Below, piece after piece: positions 55,826-64,000 of a DNA stretch of 64,000 nt. Location: positions 1-64,000 of the forward strand of contig NZ_MATO01000032.1 of assembly GCF_001700325.1 (NCBI RefSeq), given 5' to 3'. The notes beneath the pieces are model-generated. The model did no database searches, was not told where the DNA came from, and saw only the letters and a list, made by a program, of their open reading frames with translations. The position numbers were made by a program, and so were the translations under genes. This stretch comes from Caryophanon latum. Lineage in GTDB: Bacteria > Bacillota > Bacilli > Bacillales_A > Planococcaceae. Position 1 is the stretch's first letter. The number at the start of each line of letters is the position of its first letter.

Positions 55826-57660
55826 GTCTCACCTAGCATTAGGTGAGTGGATTGAAATACTGCAGTTAAGTATCTAGCTAACAAGATGCCGTCTCACCTA
55901 GCATTAGGTGAGTGGATTGAAATATGCCTTACTTTCAATGGGTTGTATACGAACTCGCGTCTCACCTAGCATTAGGTGAGTGGATTGAAATACTTTTACA
56001 TAAAGGAAATAGCGCTGCTCAAGTGTCTCACCTAGCATTAGGTGAGTGGATTGAAATCGGTCGGTTTACAACAACTTCTGCGTCTGTTACGTCTCACCTA
56101 GCATTAGGTGAGTGGATTGAAATCTCAGTGAAAAAGCGCCAGTATCGTCAACCATCGGTTGTCTCACCTAGCATTAGGTGAGTGGATTGAAATGCTATAG
56201 CTTCGGTCTGTACGGTGGTACATTAACAGTCTCACCTAGCATTAGGTGAGTGGATTGAAATTTTTTCACCAACATGCACCCCTTTTAGTGTCGTTGCGTC
56301 TCACCTAGCATTAGGTGAGTGGATTGAAATTTGTAGCATATTCTCGATGCCGCTTCTGCGTTTGTCTCACCTAGCATTAGGTGAGTGGATTGAAATTCGA
56401 TTTTTAACATCAATAACGTTAGATATAACCGTCTCACCTAGCATTAGGTGAGTGGATTGAAATGTAGAGTAGTCAAAGGAGAGATTATGAAATGGTTGTC
56501 TCACCTAGCATTAGGTGAGTGGATTGAAATCATTTTGTTGTTAGTAGTGTTTAATGCTCCACCATAGTCTCACCTAGCATTAGGTGAGTGGATTGAAATT
56601 TTGCGTACGCAAATGAATAACATCGTCGCAAGGTCTCACCTAGCATTAGGTGAGTGGATTGAAATGACGGTGTGCGTGATATTACCATTTGATACAGAGG
56701 TCTCACCTAGCATTAGGTGAGTGGATTGAAATGAACCAACGGAAGCTGGAGACATTATCTGCTTCGGTCTCACCTAGCATTAGGTGAGTGGATTGAAATT
56801 AAGTAAGCATCTAGTATTCGAAACAACGTCAGGGTCTCACCTAGCATTAGGTGAGTGGATTGAAATGTTCGACACTCACCACATCGTATGCATTCCCGTA
56901 GTCGTCTCACCTAGCATTAGGTGAGTGGATTGAAATGCTTTCGCCATCACCGCAGGTGTCGCTTGCTGTGTCTCACCTAGCATTAGGTGAGTGGATTGAA
57001 ATGGATCGGTGCTAGTGGAACTTTTGCAGCTCTATCAGTCTCACCTAGCATTAGGTGAGTGGATTGAAATAAGATTCTCAATCAGATATGTATTGGTAAA
57101 TTGTCTCACCTAGCATTAGGTGAGTGGATTGAAATACGTTAAGGCAAACATCAGCGAAGCGATGGCGGAGTGTCTCACCTAGCATTAGGTGAGTGGATTG
57201 AAATCTGGTCGTCGTCTACGTCAATCAGTAGCAAACTGTCTCACCTAGCATTAGGTGAGTGGATTGAAATTGCAATACGTTCAGCTAGCGTTAATCGCTT
57301 CTCACGTCTCACCTAGCATTAGGTGAGTGGATTGAAATTGTAATGTCGCATCTTCAATCGTAGACAGCCATTGTCTCACCTAGCATTAGGTGAGTGGATT
57401 GAAATACGTCCGCGTGCGGGTAAACGTCATTTACGTTGTGTCTCACCTAGCATTAGGTGAGTGGATTGAAATTGCTAAAAGTCGGACGTAATCCGCGCCA
57501 TCGCGTCTCACCTAGCATTAGGTGAGTGGATTGAAATTGATGTGGCACATATGATAACACCTAAACGAGTTGTCTCACCTAGCATTAGGTGAGTGGATTG
57601 AAATTTAGTTCGACGTTGCAACCGTCATATATGCTATAGTCTCACCTTGTATGTGGCAAA
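55826..57660 (+). CRISPR. Type I-C CRISPR array 2: 27 full repeats plus a degenerate last one, 27 spacers
   Basis: Same 33-nt repeat and orientation as array 1. First repeat 55826, last full repeat 57572-57604. The final unit at 57639 keeps only GTCTCACCT before diverging, marking the distal end. Spacers are 33-37 nt and appear unique. With array 1 this gives 49 spacers for one repeat type. Confidence 0.97.
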
Positions 57661-57731
57661 TGAGTTGAAGCTCGTAGCTATATATGTCGCAAAATAGAAT
57701 TAAATTGAATAGTAGTCAAAATGACACGAAA

Positions 57732-57775
57732 GATGTACAAAATTTGAATGTGATTTTGCACATCTTTTTCTTTTT
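57732..57775 (+). terminator. Terminator of array 2 transcript
   Basis: GATGTACAAAAT/ATTTTGCACATC stem (one mismatch) with T5 tail. Between it and the next gene there is only AT-rich sequence with a TATAAT at 57887-57892, probably the -10 of the chemoreceptor gene. Confidence 0.75.
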
Positions 57776-57920
57776 ATTGGAATTATTGTGAATGGCACAC
57801 TTTTAAATCATGTGTTATAAGTAATGCAATGTAAAATAAAATGATAATATTTTAGTTCAAACTATATACTTCCACTTCTTTGTGCTTATAATTGAAGTAT
57901 GAAGTAAAGGAGGCGTTTCA

Positions 57921-58763
57921 ATGAATGCGCTGGAAGCAAAAGCGCTTGATACAACAGTTCAATTTTATGTGGAACAAGCAGCGACGATAAAGCAATTATT
58001 TAATGACGATGTGGAGATTGTCGTAACGGATCGAAGTAAGGTATTAGAACAAATACAATCTGATGAAATTCCAATTGAAAGCTCAAAAGGACGTACGTTG
58101 CAGCCGAATGAGCCGCTCATGCAAGTGATGCGTAGTAAGAAGTCACAAGTGATGTACATACCAAAGGAGTTGTACGGTGCGCCACTCATTGCGACGATGG
58201 TACCGTTTTGTAATAAGGCAGGAGAGGTCGTTGGTGGTTTAGCAATTAGTCGCAGTACGTCGAAGCAAACGATTTTAACGGAAGTGGCACAGCAATTTGC
58301 ACAGTCATCTGAAGAAATTGCAACATCGACGTCGCAGCTAGCCGCTTCGTCTTCGAACTTCATCAATTATATGGAAGATTTATCGAACTCCCAGCACGAA
58401 ATGAGTGTGCAAGTAGAAGAGACGACAAAAATTTTAGATATGATTAATAGTGTGGCGAAAAATACGCGCGTGCTCGGCTTTAATGCAGGTATTGAGGCGG
58501 CGCGTGCAGGTGAGTTTGGGCGAGGGTTTGGCGTTGTGGCGAAGGAAATTACGCGACTTGCGGATCAAAGCGCCGAATCGGTAAATGACATTCATCAGCT
58601 GCTGCAAGAGTTAAATCGAAAAGTGGAAAACGTCGTGAACATTGTGAACGGGGCGATGGATTTGTCTTCGAATCAGTCTGAAATTATTCATGAAATTGCA
58701 GAGTCAATCCAAACGTTAACAGCGGGCGCAGAGGAAATTGAAAAGCTCGCGCAAAAAATGTAA
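57921..58763 (+). CDS. Soluble methyl-accepting chemotaxis protein, YfmS-like
   Basis: 280 aa, no membrane segment. N-terminal ~110 residues are a small sensory (PAS/GAF-like) domain ('VVTDRSKVLEQI', 'MVPFCNKAGEVVGGLAISRS'); the rest is a short MCP signalling coiled coil with the conserved tip 'FNAGIEAARAGEFGRGFGVVAKEITRLADQSAES' region. Length and layout match the cytoplasmic receptor YfmS of Bacillus. Signals to CheA. SD AAAGGAGG. Confidence 0.85.
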   Translation: MNALEAKALDTTVQFYVEQAATIKQLFNDDVEIVVTDRSKVLEQIQSDEIPIESSKGRTLQPNEPLMQVMRSKKSQVMYIPKELYGAPLIATMVPFCNKAGEVVGGLAISRSTSKQTILTEVAQQFAQSSEEIATSTSQLAASSSNFINYMEDLSNSQHEMSVQVEETTKILDMINSVAKNTRVLGFNAGIEAARAGEFGRGFGVVAKEITRLADQSAESVNDIHQLLQELNRKVENVVNIVNGAMDLSSNQSEIIHEIAESIQTLTAGAEEIEKLAQKM

Positions 58764-58792
58764 GTACGAACGGAAAAGCAGCTTGAACTAGC

Positions 58793-59062
58793 TCAAGCTG
58801 CTTTTTCTTTTTTTGCGTAAACGCTGCGCATAATCGCACAGCCGACGAAACCACCGAGTGATACGCTAATGAACATAAACAAAAAGCCCATCGATGTCCA
58901 ACCGTCCGCAGTTATGTAGTTGACGAGCGCGTTTATGCCACTAACGAGCGTTAAAATGATCGCAGGCATCCATGAAAATTGTTGCGTGCGCTTGTAGCGA
59001 AACGATGTGAGCCACGCTGCAAGTGCTACGACGATAAGAAATAATACGACAAATCCCCACAT
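58793..59062 (-). CDS. Small membrane protein, 89 aa
   Basis: Three hydrophobic segments (about 2-17, 32-50, 58-78) and short charged ends; reminiscent of YesK-like proteins but not certain. The start at 59062 has AAAAGGAGGAATG 6-8 nt upstream. Monocistronic, divergent from the oxidoreductase. Confidence 0.6.
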   Translation of the reverse strand: MWGFVVLFLIVVALAAWLTSFRYKRTQQFSWMPAIILTLVSGINALVNYITADGWTSMGFLFMFISVSLGGFVGCAIMRSVYAKKEKAA

Positions 59063-59156
59063 ACAACATTCCTCCTTTTCTATTATTATACTAATTGTTG
59101 TCAAAAAATCGCTCAATTCCGATAATTTGTTTTATAATAAATGAGAGGTGAGGAAC

Positions 59157-60140
59157 ATGAAAGCAATTTTAATTAAACAATTTGGTGGCGCAGAGCAGCT
59201 GCAACTCGGAAACGTTTCGCTGCCATGCATACATGAGCACCATGTAAAGGTGAAACTACATGCGGCAGGAATTAACCCGAGCGATGTGTATACTGCAACA
59301 GGTACATACGCGGTGAAGCCGAATTTACCGTATACACCTGGTAATGACGGAGCAGGAGTTGTCGTAGAAGTTGGGGCAGACGTGAAAAATGTGCAAGTTG
59401 GCGATCGTGTGTTTGTCGTTGGTGGTAAAAGTAAAGTGTTTACAGGAACGATGGCAGCAGAAATGGTATGTGAGGCAACAGCTGTTCACCCGTTACCTGA
59501 GCATGTTTCATTTGAGCAAGGAGCAGGGTTAGGTGTGCCAGCGTTAACGGCGTATCGTGCGCTTGTAGATCGTGCGCAAGTGAAGGCAGGGCAAACAGTA
59601 TTCATTCACGGGGCAAGCGGTGCAGTTGGTTTAATCGCTGTACAAATGGCGAAGCATCTCGGTGCGACCGTTATTGGTACAGCGAGTCGTGAAGAAGGGA
59701 AGGCACTTGTGAAAGAAGCGGGTGCGGATATTGTACTCGATCATATTACAGAAGAAACGGTTGCGTCTGTACTCGATGTAACGAACGGTGAAGGACCAGA
59801 TGTTATTATTGAATTTTTAGCGAACGTCAATTTACAGGCGGATTTAATGCTTGTGAAAAAACGCGGCGTTATCGTTGTGATCGGCAATCGCGGCGACATT
59901 ACGATCAATCCACGTCTTATGATGCAAAAGGAATGTGACGTGCGCGGTATGGTGCTATGGAACATGACGCAAGAAGAGTACGAAGCAGTAGCAACAGGTG
60001 TGACGACGATGTTGCAGCAACAAGCATTTGCACCGGTCGTACGTCAAGCATTCCCGTTTGAAGAAGCAAGTGCCGCATTCCAAGAAGTCATTGACGGCAC
60101 AGGGAACGGAAAAGTCGTTGTAACGATGGAAGGGCTATAA
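59157..60140 (+). CDS. Zinc-independent quinone oxidoreductase (MDR superfamily)
   Basis: 327 aa. GroES-like N-terminal domain ('GINPSDVYTATGTY', 'PGNDGAGVVVEVG') and Rossmann domain with 'VFIHGASGAVG', typical of NADPH:quinone reductase/zeta-crystallin; no structural zinc Cys cluster. Reduces quinones or enones. ATG 59157 after GAGAGGTGAGG is preferred to GTG 59148. Confidence 0.88.
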   Translation: MKAILIKQFGGAEQLQLGNVSLPCIHEHHVKVKLHAAGINPSDVYTATGTYAVKPNLPYTPGNDGAGVVVEVGADVKNVQVGDRVFVVGGKSKVFTGTMAAEMVCEATAVHPLPEHVSFEQGAGLGVPALTAYRALVDRAQVKAGQTVFIHGASGAVGLIAVQMAKHLGATVIGTASREEGKALVKEAGADIVLDHITEETVASVLDVTNGEGPDVIIEFLANVNLQADLMLVKKRGVIVVIGNRGDITINPRLMMQKECDVRGMVLWNMTQEEYEAVATGVTTMLQQQAFAPVVRQAFPFEEASAAFQEVIDGTGNGKVVVTMEGL

Positions 60141-60146
60141 TCAATT

Positions 60147-60183
60147 GAAGGCGTAAGCGACATGCTTGCGACCTTCTTTTTTT
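60147..60183 (+). terminator. Terminator of the quinone oxidoreductase gene
   Basis: GAAGG-CGTAAGC/GCTTGCG-CCTTC stem with T7 tail. The next ~200 bases hold no ORF; 60260-60310 weakly resembles the GC-rich intergenic repeats. Confidence 0.8.
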
Positions 60184-60388
60184 ATGCGATTTCGGCTGGA
60201 GCAACCAACATAGTCGTTCATCACCGAAAGTTTGGGAGAACAAATCAAATGCGATGTTACTCGTAGTGGAGAAGCTGACTCTCGCGGAAAGCATGCCTCA
60301 CAACGAAGAGCAACCCAAAGTTAGGGTGAAGAGCCAAAATAGTGTTAAAAATATAAGTATATTTACATCTATTGTACGACCTTTAGTA

Positions 60389-60562
60389 TTGATTTTTATA
60401 GACATGTTGTATAATGATATAGGTAATAAAAACCAATTTATCATTAATGCTTAGTAGCGCGCTGTCGTGAATGGTTGGAAAGATACAGTAGGACAAAAAT
60501 CGCTTTCCATTACGTGATGAAACGAAGCTGTGTCTATTAATAACCAAGCAGCTTCGTTTTTT
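60389..60562 (+). promoter_or_regulatory. Promoter, leader hairpin and terminator before the coiled-coil/helicase operon
   Basis: TTGATT...TATAAT (60389-60415, short spacer) precedes a hairpin TGGAAAG/CTTTCCA (60476-60509) and an intrinsic terminator AAACGAAGCTG/CAGCTTCGTTT with T6 (60520-60562). The gene's SD begins only 16 nt after the T-run, so this looks like an attenuator, or a small RNA whose terminator abuts the gene. Confidence 0.5.
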
Positions 60563-60589
60563 ACGTATGGTAGTGAAGGAGGTAGCGAA

Positions 60590-62356
60590 ATGAATGAGCT
60601 TGAGCAACGAATAATGCAGCCGCATGTCGTCGAAGTGTTTGAAGCGTTTGTCGGCACATTTTATACGAACTTATATCATTATTTGCTCGATGAAATGGAA
60701 AATGAAGCGTTTCGTGAAGCGTTGTTAGCAGCACATGAGCAGTTGAAATGCCAGCTACAGCAATACATTGATCCGATGTTTACCGTCAATGTGCGCGATA
60801 TGGCACAAATTGAGCAGCTGCATTATATGAAAGAAGCATATACACAAATGGCGGCGTGCTGTGCCGATTTTCAGCGTGACGTGTCGGCCCTTTTACAGCA
60901 GCACTTTCCGAATAAATATCCTGATTATTTTTATGCGACGTATGAGCAAACGAAGCAGCTACAACTAGACGTGCAGCAACTATTGCAAGACGTAGACGCA
61001 TTGCAGGACGATTTGCAGCAACGTGAAGCGGAACAAGCCGCATTAGAGCAACAGCTACGTCAACACGAAGCGCAACAAAACGAGCTAGAGACGCAGCTAC
61101 AGCATATGAACGAACAGCTTACCGAACAAGCGCAAGTCGTCGCACAACTGACAGAGGAACGCGACGCTACAGAGGCGAGCTATGAGCAAATAAAGGAAGC
61201 GCATACAAAGCTTGAAGCGCAGTATGAGGAAGCGCTCGATAAAATAACAGAGCTGCGCAATGTGTTACAACAAGCCGAGCAGGAGGAAAGTCGCTTACAT
61301 GCGCACAACGAGGAGTTGCAAGCACGACACGACGATTTAGTGGAGCAGCAGCGTGTAAGCGAGGAAGAGCTACATAGTTGGAAGCAGCGAATGATTGTGC
61401 AAGTGAACAATTTTACAACGCTTGAGCATAAACAGAAGCAGCTACAGGAGGCGCATGATGTATTAACGGAGCAACATGAGCAGCTAAAAGGTGAGCATCA
61501 TACGTTGCGACGTGATAACGAGCAGCTAGCGGAAGAAAAGGCGCTATTGGAAGAAAAGCAAACATCGATCGAAGCAGCATACGAGCAGCTAAAAAGCGAA
61601 CATCATGCGTTGCAACATAATAACGAGCAGCTAGCGGAAGAAAAGGCGCTATTGCAAGAAAAGCAAACATCGATGGAAGCGGCATATGAGCAGTTAAAAA
61701 ACGAGCATCATACGTTGCGACGTGATAACGAGCAGCTACAGGAGGCGCAGCGCAACGTGTCGACAAAGCAATCCGAGGAGCTTCAGCAACAAAACGAATC
61801 GTTGCAGGAGAAGTTGTATGAATTGCTCAAGGAGAAAGAATTGTTACAGCAAAGTGAGCAAATCGAACGAGGGAACAATGCGCGCGTTCACGAGCTGGAG
61901 CAAAAGTTAAAGGAGCTAGAGGATCGTCAGCAAAAAGAAGTAGAGCAGTTAATGAGACGCTTGCAAAATTTAGCAACAATGAATCAACAAAAAGCAAGAA
62001 ATTTACTTGAATTAGATCAGCGATATAAAAAGTTAGAAGAAGAAAAAATGCAGTTGCTGCAATATATCGATCATTCTAAACAGTTCGTGTCAGATGCTAA
62101 AAAAGATGGGGAAATTCAAGCGTTGCAGGAGGAAGTGAATCAGCGGTTAGAGACCGAACATAACTTGCGCCGTCAATTGAATGAATTGCAGCTACAGCTG
62201 TTGAACATTGGCACCGAACAGTTGAAAACGAATGCAGAGGGAAGCAGCTCGTATTGGGAAGAGCAATATAAAAAAATCGTCGAGCGTTACAAACAAGATA
62301 CAGGTACGTTAAGAAAAGAAATTGTAGAGATTACTAAAAAATTGAGACGACAATAG
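60590..62356 (+). CDS. Long coiled-coil protein, partner of SF1 helicase
   Basis: 588 aa, Glu/Gln-rich. Residues about 1-125 are a globular helical domain; 125-560 are almost uninterrupted coiled coil, including a 35-residue unit repeated about 2.5 times. No motor or nuclease motif. ATG 60590 follows AAGGAGG at ideal spacing. It ends 7 bases before the helicase gene, so the two form an operon. It resembles nothing I can name; an adaptor or sensor filament for the helicase is possible. Confidence 0.6.
   Translation: MNELEQRIMQPHVVEVFEAFVGTFYTNLYHYLLDEMENEAFREALLAAHEQLKCQLQQYIDPMFTVNVRDMAQIEQLHYMKEAYTQMAACCADFQRDVSALLQQHFPNKYPDYFYATYEQTKQLQLDVQQLLQDVDALQDDLQQREAEQAALEQQLRQHEAQQNELETQLQHMNEQLTEQAQVVAQLTEERDATEASYEQIKEAHTKLEAQYEEALDKITELRNVLQQAEQEESRLHAHNEELQARHDDLVEQQRVSEEELHSWKQRMIVQVNNFTTLEHKQKQLQEAHDVLTEQHEQLKGEHHTLRRDNEQLAEEKALLEEKQTSIEAAYEQLKSEHHALQHNNEQLAEEKALLQEKQTSMEAAYEQLKNEHHTLRRDNEQLQEAQRNVSTKQSEELQQQNESLQEKLYELLKEKELLQQSEQIERGNNARVHELEQKLKELEDRQQKEVEQLMRRLQNLATMNQQKARNLLELDQRYKKLEEEKMQLLQYIDHSKQFVSDAKKDGEIQALQEEVNQRLETEHNLRRQLNELQLQLLNIGTEQLKTNAEGSSSYWEEQYKKIVERYKQDTGTLRKEIVEITKKLRRQ
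61481..61742 (+). repeat. 105-bp tandem repeat inside the coiled-coil gene
   Basis: Units begin at 61481, 61586 and 61691 (two and a half copies, in frame, 35 residues each: 'EQLK.EHH.L...NEQLAEEKALL.EKQTS.EAAY'). High DNA identity suggests recent expansion; copy number may vary between strains. Confidence 0.85.
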
Positions 62357-62363
62357 GAGGGAT

Positions 62364-64000
62364 ATGATGTACCGCGTAAAAGGAAACGGTTTGCACTATA
62401 CGATGAACGTTTATGCTCAACAGCCAGATATATGGGCAGTCGGGCAGCGCGTCACATTCCGTCATGAGGCGAATATAATCGTTGCATACGTCGAGCATGA
62501 GCGTATCGGCGAAGTGAAAGATGTAAAAGAAGGGAACGTCATTCGTCACATTTTGCAGCACGCATTGCCGTATTATGCATCGGTGCAAGCGTCCCATAAC
62601 AATACGATTGCCGTTGAGCTTGTGCGTCCGATTAAAATTGAGCGAGCGCGTGAGACGATTGCGATTAACGTGTCGCAAATTCAAACGTTACATGAGCAGC
62701 GATATGAAGCAGTGACGTTGCCTTTATATGAGCAGCCGCTCGTCTATATCGCACATCATGAAAAAAATGGTAAATATTATTTGTTCGGTCGTCCGGAGCA
62801 TAAGCCAACTGTGCTCGTCTTAAAGTGGGAGCAAGATCAGCTATTTGCGGAGGCGGAAGAGCCGATAACGTACAAGGCGGATGAAAAAGAAAAGTTGTTG
62901 CGCAGTGCGAAAGTGTTTGCCGCTCGCGTGACGTTTTATGAAGGAACGTCGGAACAGACGAGCGTGGAGCCGCCGTTTAGCTTGCACTTTGAAAAGGAGG
63001 CGCATTACTTAGCGGCGTGGGAGCAATATATGCAATTTGAGCGACGAAAAATGAACGAAATTGTCGACAGTTGTAAGCCGCTACAGTATACGAAATTCGA
63101 TGTCGCATACGGCAAAGTTATTTTTACGTTAAAGTCTGGGCAAACGGTTGAAGAATGGGAGCGATATGCGCAGCAAATTACGGTCGAATGTACAGCAAAT
63201 GGCAAGCCGTATCGACTCGGTGCATTGCGTACAATTTCTAGCAGTAAAATGGAAGTCGATGTGGCGATTGAGGACATTTTAGAGCGACTGCCGTATGACA
63301 AAAAAGGGACGCTGCACGTAAGTAGTACGTTAGAGGAAGTAGCACAGCGTCGACGCGATCACGCGCTGAAAAAAACGAAAGCAAGCACGTCGGTCATTAC
63401 CGATTTAGGAAAATATTTAGCAAATCCAGCGACAGTCGAGCCGATTCCACAGCGTACGCACAGTTTTCCGATGGCGAATGTGCCGACGTTAGTAAACGGC
63501 AAAAAAGCGGATTTTCAGCAGGAGGCAGCCATTACAGCAGCGCTTAATACGAACGACCTCGTGCTCATTCAAGGACCTCCAGGAACGGGGAAAACGTCGG
63601 TCATTCAAACGATTATGAAATGTTTATTGCAGCTAAATCAAAAAGACATTTTAATTACGTCGTATCAGCATTTAGCGGTTGATAATGCGATGCAAGGGTT
63701 GACAGAGCAAGGGGTAATTGCACATCGATTCGGCGGCCAGACGTATCAGCAGCAGCTGCTAAAAACGTATGAGCAAATTGTAAAGCGCATCGTTGAGCCG
63801 ATTCAAAGTCGCCAAATTATTGAAGTGCCCGAAAAGGAATTTTTAGAGCAGCTACTTATCGAGCTTCAGCGCTTTGAAACGAATGCATTAACGGCGACGC
63901 ACATACAGCGATTGCAGCATTACGTTGAAGATATAATGAGTGATTTTGACTTTCCGATTGTGGCGTTTCAAAGCTGTCAGCAGTTGCTTAATGCATTGCC
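62364..64000 (+). CDS. UPF1-like SF1 helicase, partial (runs off window)
   Basis: Open from ATG 62364 (SD AGGAGGGATA) to the window end, 545 codons so far. The N-terminal ~395 residues are a mainly beta and mixed domain; Walker A 'LIQGPPGTGKTS' lies near residue 400 and motif Ia 'ILITSYQHLAVDNAM' follows, so this is a COG1112/AAA_11-type helicase like the one at 15958-19776 but with a different N-terminus. The second RecA lobe would lie beyond the window. Paired with the coiled-coil gene upstream; possibly a defence or RNA/DNA-processing pair. Confidence 0.8.
   Translation, partial: MMYRVKGNGLHYTMNVYAQQPDIWAVGQRVTFRHEANIIVAYVEHERIGEVKDVKEGNVIRHILQHALPYYASVQASHNNTIAVELVRPIKIERARETIAINVSQIQTLHEQRYEAVTLPLYEQPLVYIAHHEKNGKYYLFGRPEHKPTVLVLKWEQDQLFAEAEEPITYKADEKEKLLRSAKVFAARVTFYEGTSEQTSVEPPFSLHFEKEAHYLAAWEQYMQFERRKMNEIVDSCKPLQYTKFDVAYGKVIFTLKSGQTVEEWERYAQQITVECTANGKPYRLGALRTISSSKMEVDVAIEDILERLPYDKKGTLHVSSTLEEVAQRRRDHALKKTKASTSVITDLGKYLANPATVEPIPQRTHSFPMANVPTLVNGKKADFQQEAAITAALNTNDLVLIQGPPGTGKTSVIQTIMKCLLQLNQKDILITSYQHLAVDNAMQGLTEQGVIAHRFGGQTYQQQLLKTYEQIVKRIVEPIQSRQIIEVPEKEFLEQLLIELQRFETNALTATHIQRLQHYVEDIMSDFDFPIVAFQSCQQLLNAL

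Noticed and set aside
60180-60330. Another MITE copy
   Set aside because: Only short GC-rich words resemble the family; no inverted ends or direct repeats could be found.

Overview
The window looks like chromosome of a low-to-mid GC Firmicute in the order Bacillales, most probably the Caryophanaceae/Planococcaceae group (Kurthia, Caryophanon or Lysinibacillus-like). The signs are strong AGGAGG-type ribosome binding sites with ATG/GTG/TTG starts, an S-layer-homology protein, a pdxS-pdxT pair, a csoR-copZ-copA copper cassette and an OpuC-type osmoprotectant ABC operon. No tRNA or rRNA gene was seen. Core genes are richer in GC; most accessory genes are clearly AT-rich.

Layout: 0-2.4 kb holds a FrnE-like oxidoreductase and an SLH-CAP surface protein. 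2.4-8.3 kb is an accessory block bounded by two copies of a double-hairpin RNA element; it contains a DnaC remnant, two paralogous XRE regulators, a 1378-aa SAMD9-like STAND NTPase (candidate antiviral gene) and a truncated DUF3800 gene. 8.3-11.5 kb is copper export, 11.9-13.4 kb is PLP synthase. 13.5-22.7 kb is a second accessory region: a membrane/zinc-ribbon protein, a 453-aa protein with a 1272-aa UPF1-like SF1 helicase, a HicB-DUF2691 fusion, and a XRE-ImmA-PIN module. 22.8-27.1 kb is an alpha/beta hydrolase and opuCABCD. 27.6-34.0 kb is a pentapeptide-repeat protein and a GntR-controlled catabolic operon of unknown substrate.

34.6-46.0 kb is the best candidate for an undescribed system: a WYL regulator, a small antitoxin-like gene, then an AT-rich operon of five genes (CoiA-like zinc protein, coiled-coil/degenerate AAA-like protein, 65-aa protein, 308-aa protein, 1766-aa DruE/MrfA-like helicase with DUF1998/MZB-type C-terminus). 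The operon is flanked by two near-identical hairpin repeats, and one gene end has been altered by a MITE-like insertion with a 10-bp target duplication. 47.5-57.8 kb is a type I-C CRISPR-Cas locus, cas5c-cas8c-cas7c-cas3, between two arrays of 22 and 27 spacers, with no cas4-cas1-cas2. 57.9-60.1 kb is ordinary (soluble chemoreceptor, small membrane protein, quinone oxidoreductase). 60.4-64.0 kb is a leader/terminator followed by a coiled-coil protein and another UPF1-like helicase that runs off the window.

Taken together the window is a defence-rich stretch: one STAND-type candidate, two SF1-helicase systems, one large SF2-helicase operon, a toxin-antitoxin-like module and CRISPR, interleaved with small repeat elements that mark insertion points. 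Functional claims for the candidate defence genes are inference from domains and context.
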